From an uncultured Clostridia bacterium (lineage in GTDB: Bacteria > Bacillota > Clostridia > Christensenellales > Aristaeellaceae), in the NCBI GenBank assembly GCA_934667105.1, contig CAKULG010000036.1, forward strand, positions 1 to 18,561: a DNA stretch of 18,561 nucleotides, given 5' to 3'. Position 1 is the first letter of the stretch. Every line of letters begins with the position of its first letter. Under the pieces are notes generated by a model. The model was not told where the DNA came from, did not search any database, and worked only from the letters and a program-made list of their open reading frames with translations. The translations under genes and the position numbers were made by a program. Below are positions 1 to 6,597 of this stretch, piece after piece.

Positions 1-96
1 GTGGCTGGTTTGTTGGCACTGCTATCTTACCACATGAGTTCTCTTTTTGCTTGCTTCCGTGTTACCTATGTATTATAACTCAACAAATTTTTCCTG

Positions 97-152
97 AAAA
101 AAACGCGCTGCCGGGCGGGGAGAGGGCCTCTCCCGCCGCGGCGTGCGCGTTT
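97..152 (-). terminator. Intrinsic terminator of the CofE-like gene
   Basis: Read on the minus strand, a GC-rich hairpin with outer arms AAACGCGC and GCGCGTTT (145-152 and 101-108) encloses a second inverted repeat, GGCGGG-type arms around 113-136. It is followed at once by a run of seven T (97-103 on the plus strand as A). It lies just past the stop codon at 188. This is the classic shape of a Rho-independent terminator. Confidence 0.75.
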
Positions 153-187
153 CTTCTTTCGAAAATAAGGAATGCTCTGGCGCGGCC

Positions 188-934
188 TTACTGCACCGGA
201 CGAATCAGGATCAGGGGGGTCAACTCGTCCCCCTGGCCGGAGGGGTTATCCCGCATGGCGTCCTGGATTTCATCGTCGGTGAGGGGGAAATCGTCGCATT
301 TGCCCAGCTGGTTCTGCTCGATGTCGTTGGCGTCCATCAGCACCACGGGAATGCCCGTTTCTTTTTCCAGCGCGTTGCACAACTCCACCGGGTTGGGGGG
401 GTTAATCAGCGCCAGTTCCTTATACCGATCGAAGCTTGAACGGAAATAGAAGCCGTCGATGCCGCCCACGCCCTGGCCGCACACCTTGTAAAACACGCCG
501 TGAATGCCAAAGGGCTTGGTGACGGCGGAGCAGAAAACCGCCAGCAGCACCCGGGGCAGGCCCACCATATCGATGACCAATTGCAGCTTATAGGGTTCGT
601 GCATGCCAACGCCGGTGTGATTGATGCCGGCGAAGCGCCAAAGGAAATTCGCCCAGAAGCCGGGCTTCACCTGGGCGCGGGTGCGCACGTTTTTGGTGCA
701 CATGGCCATCACCTTCGCGCCGAAGGAGAGCATATCGCCGGGCTGATACAGGGGCCGGACGTATTTTTCCACCAGCGCGGCCTGGCTTTCGCCCACTTCC
801 ACAAAATGCGTCTGAATGGCGTAGCGGGCGTACTTGCGCCCGTTTCGCCCTTCCAGCACGCCGCGGTCAAAGTATACCACGCCGTTTTCCTCGCGGCGCT
901 GCTCCTCTAAATTCCGGGACGGGATAATGCCCAT
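188..934 (-). CDS. CofE-like (coenzyme F420-0:L-glutamate ligase family) protein
   Basis: A 248-residue soluble protein. I recognise it as a member of the F420-0:gamma-glutamyl ligase-like family, from the early YARYAIQTHFV and GES segments, the glycine-rich G-Q-G-V-G-G-I-D-G stretch near residues 153-161, and the following R-S-S-F-D-R-Y-K-E-L-A-L-I-N-P-P block. CofE enzymes add glutamate to F420-0 using GTP, but many anaerobes without F420 carry homologues of unknown role and no F420 pathway gene is visible here, so the substrate is open. I chose the ATG at 934 because GGAGGT (941-946) sits six bases before it; the ATG at 952 lies upstream of that site and would add six residues. It is monocistronic, with its own promoter and terminator. 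Confidence 0.7.
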   Translation of the reverse strand: MGIIPSRNLEEQRREENGVVYFDRGVLEGRNGRKYARYAIQTHFVEVGESQAALVEKYVRPLYQPGDMLSFGAKVMAMCTKNVRTRAQVKPGFWANFLWRFAGINHTGVGMHEPYKLQLVIDMVGLPRVLLAVFCSAVTKPFGIHGVFYKVCGQGVGGIDGFYFRSSFDRYKELALINPPNPVELCNALEKETGIPVVLMDANDIEQNQLGKCDDFPLTDDEIQDAMRDNPSGQGDELTPLILIRPVQ

Positions 935-968
935 ACCAATACCTCCAAACATAGGAAAAGGATGCCCT

Positions 969-998
969 ATTTTACACCTGGGTATGCATATTTGTCAA
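969..998 (-). promoter_or_regulatory. Sigma-A-type promoter for the CofE-like gene
   Basis: On the minus strand there is a perfect TTGACA -35 box (993-998), an 18-bp spacer and a TAAAAT -10 box (969-974). It lies about 35 bp before the start at 934. Confidence 0.7.
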
Positions 999-1031
999 AT
1001 TTTGCGCATAGCCTTTCGGGGAGGGATGAGA

Positions 1032-1280
1032 ATGCGCAGGGAGCATTGGCTGATTCTGGCGCTGGCGGGGATTTTCTTTGGGCTGCTGTGCTGCGTTTCG
1101 CTGTTTTCCCGGCCGCAAAGCCGGGCCTACGCCCTGGCCCGGCGGGCATTTTGGGCGCTGCTGGCCCTGGGCTGCGGCGGGCTGCTGGGCGGGCCGGGAA
1201 TCAGCGCGGCGGGGCTGGCGGCCGCGGCGGGCCTGGGCGCGCCGGGCTACGCCCTGGTGCTGGCCCTTTGGGCGATGTAG
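1032..1280 (+). CDS. BofA-family (pro-sigma-K processing inhibitor-like) small membrane protein
   Basis: An 82-residue, very hydrophobic protein. It has a first membrane segment at about residues 7-25 and a hydrophobic second half (residues 38-82) ending in G-P-G-I-S-A-A-G-L with L-G-A-P-G-Y-A-L. That 'G-I ... LGxPGxAL' pattern and the length fit BofA, which in Bacillus anchors the SpoIVFB protease complex in the forespore outer membrane and holds back pro-sigma-K cleavage. Function here is by family only; many Clostridia keep BofA-like proteins with unknown partners. GGGGAGG (1018-1024) is well spaced for the ATG at 1032 but too close to the ATG at 1026, so I use 1032. No clear promoter was found in the short divergent gap, and in Clostridia bofA often follows recR, which is absent here. 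Confidence 0.65.
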   Translation: MRREHWLILALAGIFFGLLCCVSLFSRPQSRAYALARRAFWALLALGCGGLLGGPGISAAGLAAAAGLGAPGYALVLALWAM

Positions 1281-1311
1281 GCCGTTTGCGCGTTTGGATG
1301 CATTTGCCCAA

Positions 1312-1340
1312 TTGCTTTTCGGGAAAGAGTATGCTACAAT
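1312..1340 (+). promoter_or_regulatory. Promoter for the HlyC/CorC gene
   Basis: TTGCTT (1312-1317), 17-bp spacer, TACAAT (1335-1340) preceded by TGC, making an extended -10. The next base begins the family 1 repeat, so transcription would start inside that element. Confidence 0.65.
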
Positions 1341-1430
1341 AAGGATCAGGAAAATCGCTCCGCGATTTTCCGGGCCGCTGGGCGGCGGTTCGTAAACCGC
1401 GCGGCGATCATTACGCACAGCGGCAATGAT
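1341..1430 (+). repeat. Family 1 three-way-junction element, copy A (leader of the HlyC/CorC gene)
   Basis: Begins AAGGATCAGG and contains a perfect hairpin, GGAAAATCGC (1349-1358) with GCGATTTTCC (1362-1371). A second helix, GCCGCTG with CAGCGGC (starting near 1374 and ending near 1424), encloses GCGG/CCGC. It matches the reverse complement of the tandem units at 18300 onward, apart from an extra stretch of about 16 bases near 1401-1416. It lies in the 5' untranslated region of the next gene. Confidence 0.7.
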
Positions 1431-1472
1431 AATAGGGAGAAAAACTGCTTTGGCGGTTTTCAATAACTGTGG

Positions 1473-1517
1473 AACGGCTTGCCCCGCCCGGCGCGCGGAA
1501 GCGAGGGGGCACGGCAG
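1473..1517 (+). other. GC-rich stem in the HlyC/CorC leader
   Basis: GGCTTGCC at the left and GGCAGGCC at the right can pair over eight positions with one G-U pair, closing a GC-rich loop just before the ribosome binding site at 1533. Together with copy A this gives the gene a structured leader of about 200 nt. I do not recognise a known riboswitch class. Confidence 0.35.
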
Positions 1518-1546
1518 GCCCGAGAAGTATGTAGGAGGGAATTTAC

Positions 1547-2893
1547 TTGGACGACCCAATAGGCCGATGGCTTCTGGAACTGCTGCTCCTGCTTCTTGCC
1601 GCCCTTGCCGGCGCGGCGCAGGAGGCCTTTAAAAACGCGAATGAAAGCAAGCTGCGCGAAATGGCCGATGAAAATCCGCGCGCGGAAAAGCTGCTGAAGC
1701 TGATGGAACGCCCAAAATCCACGCTGACGGCCCTGCGCGGATTCAGGACGTTTCTTCTCATGCTTGCCGCGGCTCTGGCGGCGGCTATGTTTCCCGCGCT
1801 GGGCCGGGAATTGAGCGCGCTGCTGTGCTGCCTGGCCGCCGCCCCGGCGGCCATGATCTTCTGCAAGCTGGTGCCTGAAAAGCTGGCCCGGCGGCAGGCG
1901 GAGCGCACCGCCCTTTCGCTGTATTCGCTGCTGCTGCTGGTTACGCGCGTTCTGGCGCCCCTGACCTGGCTGGAGCAGGGAATCGCCCGGGGCATTCTGC
2001 GGCTGCTGGGGGTGGATCCCCGGGCCAAGGATGAAGAAGTGACCCAGGAAGAAATCCGCGCCATGGTGGATATTGGCGAGGAATCCGGCGTGATTGAAAG
2101 CGACGAGCACGAGATGATTAAAAATGTGTTCGATTTCGGCGATCTCACCGCCGCCGACTGCATGACCCACCGCACCGACGTGACCGCCCTGTGGGTGGAG
2201 GACGACGCGGATACCATTCTTTCCACCATCAAGGAAAGCGGCCTTTCCCGCTTCCCCGTTTATAATGAGGATATCGACGACGTAATCGGCGTGCTGGCCA
2301 CGCGGGATTATTTGCTCAACGCCAAGGAGCCCCAGCCCCGCCCCCTGCGGGAGCTGCTGCGGGAGCCGTATTTCGTGCCCGAAACCGTGCCCTCCGACGT
2401 GCTGCTGCGGAATATGCAGCGGGCCAAGGTGCATCTGGCCATCGTGGTGGATGAATACGGCGGCATGAGCGGCATTATCACCATGGAGGATCTGCTGGAA
2501 GAAATCGTGGGCAACATCTACGATGAATTCGATCCCACCGCCGAAACCAATATCGAAAAGCTGGGGGAAAATACCTGGCGGGTCAGCGGTACCACCGATT
2601 TGGAAACGCTGGGAGAGGAACTGCATGTCACCCTGCCCCAAAGCGAGGATTACGACACCCTCAGCGGCCTGGTTTTCAGCCGCTTCGCCCTGATTCCCGA
2701 GGACGGCTCCACCCCGGAAATCACTATCTATTGCACCGAGGATGGGGAAAAGCCCGCCGAGGATGCGGACGAGCCTGTAGATCAGCTGCGCATCCAGGTG
2801 GAGAAAATTGAGGATCGCCGGGTGGAATGGGCCAAGGTGACGCTGCTGCCCGCCCGCACGGAAGCGGACCGCGACGAGCCGAAGAAGGATTGA
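1547..2893 (+). CDS. HlyC/CorC (CNNM) family protein with CBS pair
   Basis: A 448-residue membrane protein. Residues 1-155 form a DUF21/CNNM-type membrane domain with hydrophobic segments near 9-24, 66-84, 90-106 and 122-140. A CBS domain pair follows (about 205-328) with the hallmark V-D-E-Y-G-G-M-S-G-I-I-T-M-E-D at 301-315, then a CorC_HlyC C-terminal domain (about 335-435). Family members are linked to magnesium or cobalt efflux, with the CBS pair sensing nucleotide. Odd: the usual G-E-x-x-P-K motif of the membrane domain reads C-K-L-V-P-E at 106-111, so the acidic and basic positions are exchanged. Translation starts at a TTG (1547) with AGGAGGG seven bases upstream. The gene has its own promoter. 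Confidence 0.85.
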   Translation: MDDPIGRWLLELLLLLLAALAGAAQEAFKNANESKLREMADENPRAEKLLKLMERPKSTLTALRGFRTFLLMLAAALAAAMFPALGRELSALLCCLAAAPAAMIFCKLVPEKLARRQAERTALSLYSLLLLVTRVLAPLTWLEQGIARGILRLLGVDPRAKDEEVTQEEIRAMVDIGEESGVIESDEHEMIKNVFDFGDLTAADCMTHRTDVTALWVEDDADTILSTIKESGLSRFPVYNEDIDDVIGVLATRDYLLNAKEPQPRPLRELLREPYFVPETVPSDVLLRNMQRAKVHLAIVVDEYGGMSGIITMEDLLEEIVGNIYDEFDPTAETNIEKLGENTWRVSGTTDLETLGEELHVTLPQSEDYDTLSGLVFSRFALIPEDGSTPEITIYCTEDGEKPAEDADEPVDQLRIQVEKIEDRRVEWAKVTLLPARTEADRDEPKKD

Positions 2894-2905
2894 GAATATC
2901 GCGCA

Positions 2906-2978
2906 GGAAAATAAGAAGGCCGTCTGCCGTTCCGCGAATCAGATTGCATGCGGAGAAGCAAGCGGCTTTCTTATTTCC
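2906..2978 (+). repeat. Long imperfect hairpin after the HlyC/CorC gene
   Basis: GGAAAATAAGAAGGCCG (2906-2922) pairs with CGGCTTTCTTATTTCC (2963-2978) through one bulged A and one G-U pair. The helix continues imperfectly inward to TCCGC/GCGGA. The right arm contains GCGGAGAAGCAAGC (2950-2963), whose complement recurs in the hairpin at 5781. It overlaps the left part of family 2 copy 1. There is no T tract directly behind it. Confidence 0.6.
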
Positions 2979-3010
2979 ATCCCATACGGCTTTCTTGGAA
3001 GGACGCGGGG
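2950..3010 (+). repeat. Family 2 intergenic box, copy 1
   Basis: A roughly 60-bp box that starts GCGGAGAAGCAAGCGG, passes through a pyrimidine-rich centre and ends GGCTTTCTTGGAAGGACGCG. Similar stretches in the same order occur at 5866-5928 and 16992-17054. It lies between convergent genes. Confidence 0.6.
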
Positions 3011-3058
3011 AAATCGTTTTTTGAGCTTTCAAAGAACGAATCCCCGCGTTCTATTTCT
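3004..3058 (+). terminator. Hairpin terminator of the HlyC/CorC gene (family 3 copy 1)
   Basis: CGCGGGGA and TCCCCGCG close a stem that continues through TCGTT/AACGA and TTTGA/TCAAA with a small bulge and one G-U pair in plus-strand RNA. The right arm carries the family 3 core CAAAGAACG. A T-rich stretch follows (3049-3063), so it can stop plus-strand transcription. It separates two convergent genes. Confidence 0.6.
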
Positions 3059-3059
3059 T

Positions 3060-4024
3060 TTATTTCGTGTACAGATACACCAGGCAGCCGCCGGTTTGCT
3101 CCAGATCGGGCAGGGTGACGAAGGACTGGCCGTCCCCGCGCTGGATGGACAGGGGGCGCGTTCCCAGACGATCCACATATTCCGCCCGGCAAATTTCGCC
3201 CGTGCGCGTTTCATCAAAATACAGCCTGCCCGCCCGGGCGGGGGCGGCGTTGGCCTGGATATTCACCAGACAGGCGACGAAATAGGGCGCGCCCTCGCCC
3301 TGGCTTTTCAGGAAGCCAAAGCCCAGGGAATCCTCCTGAGCGGCGGCCCGGAAAACGGGGCCAATCCCCGCAATGCGCAGCAGCTCGGGCAGGCGGAAGC
3401 GGGCGCGGATTTTTTCATCCGATCCGCCCAGGGTGCCTGCCGGGCGATAGCACCAATTGCTCACGACGCTTACGCCGTTCACCGTTTCGCCGCAGGCGGG
3501 GTGGAAGGCATTGCTTTCCAGCACCACGGCGTGCTCCCGGGCGAAGGCGGCCACCTGGGCCTGCTCCTTTTCATCCAGCGCCTCCAGGCAGGGAACGAAC
3601 AGCAGCCGAACGCCCAGGGGGTGCGGGCCAGATCCTCCGCCTGGATAAAATCGGCGGTGATCCCCGCCTTTTTCAGTTCGGCGTAGCGGGCGTTGAAATT
3701 CTGATACCAGTGGTTTCTTCCGTAGCCCTGAGCGGTTTCGTAATACGCCGCGTCGTGGAGGGAATACAGAATGCCCACCCCATCCCGCAGCTTTTCGCAC
3801 GCGGCCAGCTTTTCCCCCTCCCGCAGCAGCATATGGTTAAAGCGCACGGCCTCGTCGAATTTTTGGGTTTTGCTGCGGTCGTTCCAGAGCATGCCTCCCA
3901 ATTGCACCTCGGGCCCTCCCAGATCGGCCCGCCACAGATAATAATTGATCCCCTTATAGCCGCTGCCCAGGGCCAGGGTGGGCCGGCCGTTTTGGTAAAG
4001 AACACCGTTTTTAATTTTATACAT
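3060..4024 (-). pseudogene. GH42-type beta-galactosidase remnant (catalytic barrel deleted, frameshifted)
   Basis: The first 136 codons run from the ATG at 4024. The remaining 185 are in another frame, joined at a run of five G (3617-3621, C on the coding strand); adding one base there gives a 321-residue protein. The N-terminus M-Y-K-I-K-N-G-V-L-Y-Q-N-G-R-P resembles the opening strand of clostridial GH42-like enzymes. At residues 23-31 it jumps straight to K-G-I-N-Y-Y-L-W-R, which in GH42 lies near the end of the TIM barrel. A beta-galactosidase trimerisation-like domain follows (about 85-210: LFVPCLEALDEKEQ) and then a small beta domain. The catalytic barrel with both active-site glutamates is therefore missing. 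AAGGAGG six bases before the start and a good promoter remain. A sequencing error could explain the frameshift but not the missing barrel. Confidence 0.65.
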
Positions 4025-4076
4025 TGCAATCCTCCTTTTTGCCTATGCATCAAAACGCGCCTTTGAAATGACTAAA

Positions 4077-4105
4077 AGTATAAGGCGCGCAGCCCCTGCG
4101 CGCAA
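4077..4105 (-). promoter_or_regulatory. Promoter of the GH42 remnant, with overlapping inverted repeats
   Basis: On the minus strand: TTGCGC (4100-4105), 17-bp spacer, TATACT (4077-4082). A perfect inverted repeat, GCGCGCAG/CTGCGCGC (4085-4092 and 4096-4103), fills the spacer. A second, CGCGCCTT/AAGGCGCG (4056-4063 and 4082-4089), flanks the -10 and start site. These are plausible operator sites. Confidence 0.6.
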
Positions 4106-4201
4106 TAGGAAAAACCGCCATTTTTTATATGAACCGATCATTTTTCGGCGGCGAAGGCGAGACCTCGGGGCGCGGGCAAAAAATAAAGGGGCCGGGAAGG
4201 A

Positions 4202-4230
4202 TTGACGGCCCGCCGTTTCCCCGCTATAAT
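4202..4230 (+). promoter_or_regulatory. Promoter of the MFS transporter gene
   Basis: TTGACG (4202-4207), 17-bp spacer, consensus TATAAT (4225-4230). Small inverted repeats overlap both boxes: ACGGC/GCCGT at 4205-4216 and CCGCT/AGCGG at 4221-4237. Confidence 0.8.
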
Positions 4231-4286
4231 GAAGCGGAAATGACAAAACGGCTATACAAGGAACGAAAGTGAAGGAGTGCCCGCCG

Positions 4287-5651
4287 ATGCATCTTCAGGA
4301 AACCATCCGGCACAACGCGCTGACCCGGCTTTACGAGGAGGCGGGGCTTTCCGCAGCCATTCGCCGCAGCCTGAATTTTATTTTGCTGGGCAATATCTGC
4401 GGCAGCGCCCACGGCATCATCTGCGGCGGCGGCACCACCGCTATGGTGGGCCTGGCCAGCCAGCTGGGGGCGGGGGATCTGGTCTTCGGCATCCTGGCGG
4501 CCATTCCCCAGGCCGCCGCGCTGCTGCAAATTCCCTATTCCATGCTGGTGAACCGCACCCATAAGCGCAAGAAATATATGCTCACGCTGGGCATGTTCTC
4601 CCGCGTTTTATGGATTCTTGTGGGCCTGATTCCGCTGCTGGCGCCCGCCAGCCCGGCGCAGCTGCGGCTGTGGTCGCTGATTTTTCTGCTGGGGGTAAGC
4701 AACTGCTGCGGCGCGGTGATTAACGTGTGCTGGCTCCCCTGGCTGACCGACCTGGCCCCCTTGCAGATTCGCGGCCGGTGGCTCTCCGTTCGGGAAACGC
4801 TGCTGGCGGCCAGCAATATGGTCATCGGCCTGGTGGTGGCCTATTTGCTGGATCATCTGCCGCCCGAAACCCGGTATATCATCATTTTTATCATCGGCGG
4901 CGTAATCGGCATGATCGATATGGCGTGCTTTGGCTTTTGCGAGGAGCGCTATTCCGCGCCCCCAAAGCGCCTGCATTTCAAGGAAATTATTCGGGACGTG
5001 GCCAAGAACGTTCCCTTCCGGCGGCTGCTGCTGATGTGGACGGTGTGGTGCTTCACGGGCAATATGTGCGGCGTGTATTTCACGCCCTATTCCATGAATG
5101 TGATGGGTCTTTCCTTTATGCAGATCATGGTGTTCGCCACCATCACCTGCTCCGTCGCCACCATCCTGGCGATGCCCCGCTGGGGCAAGCTGATGCACCG
5201 CTTCGGCTGCCGCAGCGTGATGATGGCGGCCACGGTGTCCTTTTCGCTGATGCCGCTGTTTTATCTGTTCTCCTCGCCGGGCAATATCTGGCCCACCTTC
5301 CTATACAGCTTTTTCGGCGGCCTGACCAACTGCGGCGCCACCCTGGCGGCCAACAGTATGCAGCTTTCCTATTCCCCCGATGAGAGCAGGCCCTCCTATA
5401 TCGCCCTGTTCGCTTGCATGCCCGCGCTGCTGGGCACCACGCTGGGCTCGCTGGCTGGGGGCGCGCTGCTGGAGCATTGGAACAGCATGGGCTGGTTTAC
5501 CGGCTATTTCGATCGCTATAAAATGCTCACGCTGGCGTGCTGCGTGCTGCGGCTGGCGGGCAGTCTGCTGCTGGTGGCCCCCCTGCAAAACGACCGGGAG
5601 GGCACCACGGCGGATCTGGTTCGCTCCCTGCTGCCGCAGAAGAAAAAATAA
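4287..5651 (+). CDS. MFS transporter, substrate unknown
   Basis: A 454-residue polytopic membrane protein with about 12 hydrophobic segments and a hydrophilic middle loop (C-E-E-R-Y-S-A-P-P-K-R-L-H-F-K-E), as in the major facilitator superfamily. The short basic loop R-T-H-K-R-K-K between the second and third segments corresponds to the MFS motif A region. The C-terminus is basic (Q-K-K-K). It faces a GH42 remnant across a divergent promoter region, so a sugar substrate is possible, but the sequence alone does not settle it. Start: the ATG at 4287 has AAGGAG (4272-4277) nine bases upstream; a GTG at 4269 with AAGGA upstream would add six residues and cannot be excluded. Confidence 0.8.
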   Translation: MHLQETIRHNALTRLYEEAGLSAAIRRSLNFILLGNICGSAHGIICGGGTTAMVGLASQLGAGDLVFGILAAIPQAAALLQIPYSMLVNRTHKRKKYMLTLGMFSRVLWILVGLIPLLAPASPAQLRLWSLIFLLGVSNCCGAVINVCWLPWLTDLAPLQIRGRWLSVRETLLAASNMVIGLVVAYLLDHLPPETRYIIIFIIGGVIGMIDMACFGFCEERYSAPPKRLHFKEIIRDVAKNVPFRRLLLMWTVWCFTGNMCGVYFTPYSMNVMGLSFMQIMVFATITCSVATILAMPRWGKLMHRFGCRSVMMAATVSFSLMPLFYLFSSPGNIWPTFLYSFFGGLTNCGATLAANSMQLSYSPDESRPSYIALFACMPALLGTTLGSLAGGALLEHWNSMGWFTGYFDRYKMLTLACCVLRLAGSLLLVAPLQNDREGTTADLVRSLLPQKKK

Positions 5652-5658
5652 CAATGCA

Positions 5659-5697
5659 GGAGGAACCGTTCTTTGGAAGCCAAAGAACGGTTCCTCC
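5659..5697 (+). repeat. Perfect 18-bp hairpin (family 3 copy 2)
   Basis: GGAGGAACCGTTCTTTGG (5659-5676) and its exact complement (5680-5697) are separated by only three bases. It starts eight bases after the MFS stop codon. There is no T tract, so a simple intrinsic terminator is unlikely; it could protect the 3' end or serve as a processing site. The core CAAAGAACGGTTCC recurs at other gene ends in this window. Confidence 0.8.
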
Positions 5698-5709
5698 AGG
5701 CCCCTCGTT

Positions 5710-5768
5710 AATAAGGATTAGGAAAATGCCTTGGCATTTTCCGGGGCGGCGGGACGCTGACAATCATA
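5710..5768 (+). repeat. Family 1 element, copy B (shortened)
   Basis: Starts AATAAGGATTAGG like copy A. It has a perfect hairpin, GGAAAATGCC (5721-5730) with GGCATTTTCC (5733-5742), then CCGGGGCGGCGGGACGCTG and ends GACAATCAT. The second helix is cut down to a short GCG/CGC pairing. GATT and AATC can close the element. Confidence 0.65.
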
Positions 5769-5772
5769 AAAA

Positions 5773-5830
5773 AGAAGAAAACAGCTTGCTTCTCCGCGAA
5801 CGACGGAAAAGCAAGCTGTCTTTTTCTATT
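5773..5830. terminator. Bidirectional terminator between the MFS and MBL-fold genes
   Basis: ACAGCTTGCTT (5781-5791) pairs exactly with AAGCAAGCTGT (5809-5819), and TCCG/CGGA extends the stem past a mismatch. It is followed on the plus strand by TTTTTCTATTT and preceded by AAAAAAGAAGAAA, which gives a U-rich tail on the minus strand. This fits its place between convergent operons. Confidence 0.75.
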
Positions 5831-5865
5831 TAAAGAAGATGCAAGCCAATCTTCCATTTTGGTTG

Positions 5866-5928
5866 GCGGAGAAACAAACGGATTCTCTTTTCCCGCCTTT
5901 GCCCACTGGCTTTCTCGGAGAGGGCGCG
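5866..5928 (+). repeat. Family 2 intergenic box, copy 2
   Basis: Starts GCGGAGAAACAAACGG, continues with a pyrimidine-rich middle and ends GGCTTTCTCGGAGAGGGC. It parallels the copy at 2950 base for base over most of the left and right thirds. It lies just past the stop of the minus-strand operon. Confidence 0.6.
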
Positions 5929-5949
5929 ATTCCGCCGCCTACCGCGCTC

Positions 5950-6597
5950 TTATCGTTCCCATTCCAGCAGCGCCAGGGCGGGCTGCTGGGAGAGATCGGC
6001 CTTCGTAACCCGAAGCAGGGGCATAGGGGCCGTATTTTCCGCGCCCATGCGGCGAAGGAATTCCTCCGGCCCGGCGATGGGCCAATCCGGGTTCACGGCG
6101 GTTTTATAATGCATGGGGATAACGATGCGGGGCCGCAGCGCCGCCGCTGTTTGGGCGGCGATTTCCGCGTCGATGGTGTAATAGCCGCCCACGGGCAGCA
6201 TCAGAATATCGATTTTTCCCAGGGCCTTGCACTGCGCCTCGTCCAGCGGCGCGCCCAGATCCCCCAGGTGCGCCAGCGTCAGGCCCTCCAGCTCAATTTT
6301 CATCAGCAGGTTTTTGCCCCGCTTGGCCCCCTGCGCGTCGTCATGGAAGGCGGGAATGGCCGTTATCTGCGCGTCCTCCCCCAGGGGCCATACGCCCGGC
6401 GCGTCGATGATGGCGGGCGCGCCCAGGGCCTTGGAGACGTCGTTGTGATCGCTGTGCTGATGAGAAATCGTCACCGCATCCGCCCGGCAGCGGCGCATGG
6501 GATAGCCCACGTGCGCGTCGAAGGGATCGGTGAGCAGCGCAAAGCCCGAGGCGCTTTCCAGATAAAATTCGGAATGACCGTGATAGGTAATCAGCAT
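5950..6597 (-). CDS. MBL-fold metal-dependent hydrolase (UlaG/Lactamase_B_3-like)
   Basis: A 215-residue metallo-beta-lactamase-fold protein. The metal-binding signature H-Q-H-S-D-H is at residues 46-51. H85, the H-L-G-D motif at 110-113 and the late H163 in I-P-M-H-Y supply further ligands. The G-G-Y-Y-T-I-D-A segment at 137-144 is typical of the UlaG-like group of predicted Zn-dependent hydrolases. The substrate is unknown. The ATG at 6597 has AAGGAG seven bases upstream and overlaps the end of the preceding gene by seven bases, which points to translational coupling. It is the last gene of a three-gene minus-strand operon. Confidence 0.85.
   Translation of the reverse strand: MLITYHGHSEFYLESASGFALLTDPFDAHVGYPMRRCRADAVTISHQHSDHNDVSKALGAPAIIDAPGVWPLGEDAQITAIPAFHDDAQGAKRGKNLLMKIELEGLTLAHLGDLGAPLDEAQCKALGKIDILMLPVGGYYTIDAEIAAQTAAALRPRIVIPMHYKTAVNPDWPIAGPEEFLRRMGAENTAPMPLLRVTKADLSQQPALALLEWER

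Noticed and set aside
47..76. Plus-strand promoter TTGCTT-18-TATTAT in the AT-richer left edge
   Set aside because: The match is weak, it faces into a terminator and the 3' end of an opposing gene, and no transcript or gene follows. The first 96 bases hold nothing I can name.
1341..1546. M-box magnesium riboswitch upstream of the HlyC/CorC gene
   Set aside because: The leader is structured and the gene family would fit, but I see none of the conserved M-box sequence blocks; the structure is explained by the family 1 repeat and a separate GC-rich stem.
3610..3625. Programmed frameshift in the GH42 remnant
   Set aside because: There is only a plain C5 run without a slippery heptamer, stimulatory structure or internal ribosome site, and the gene already lacks its catalytic domain, so decay or sequencing error is simpler.
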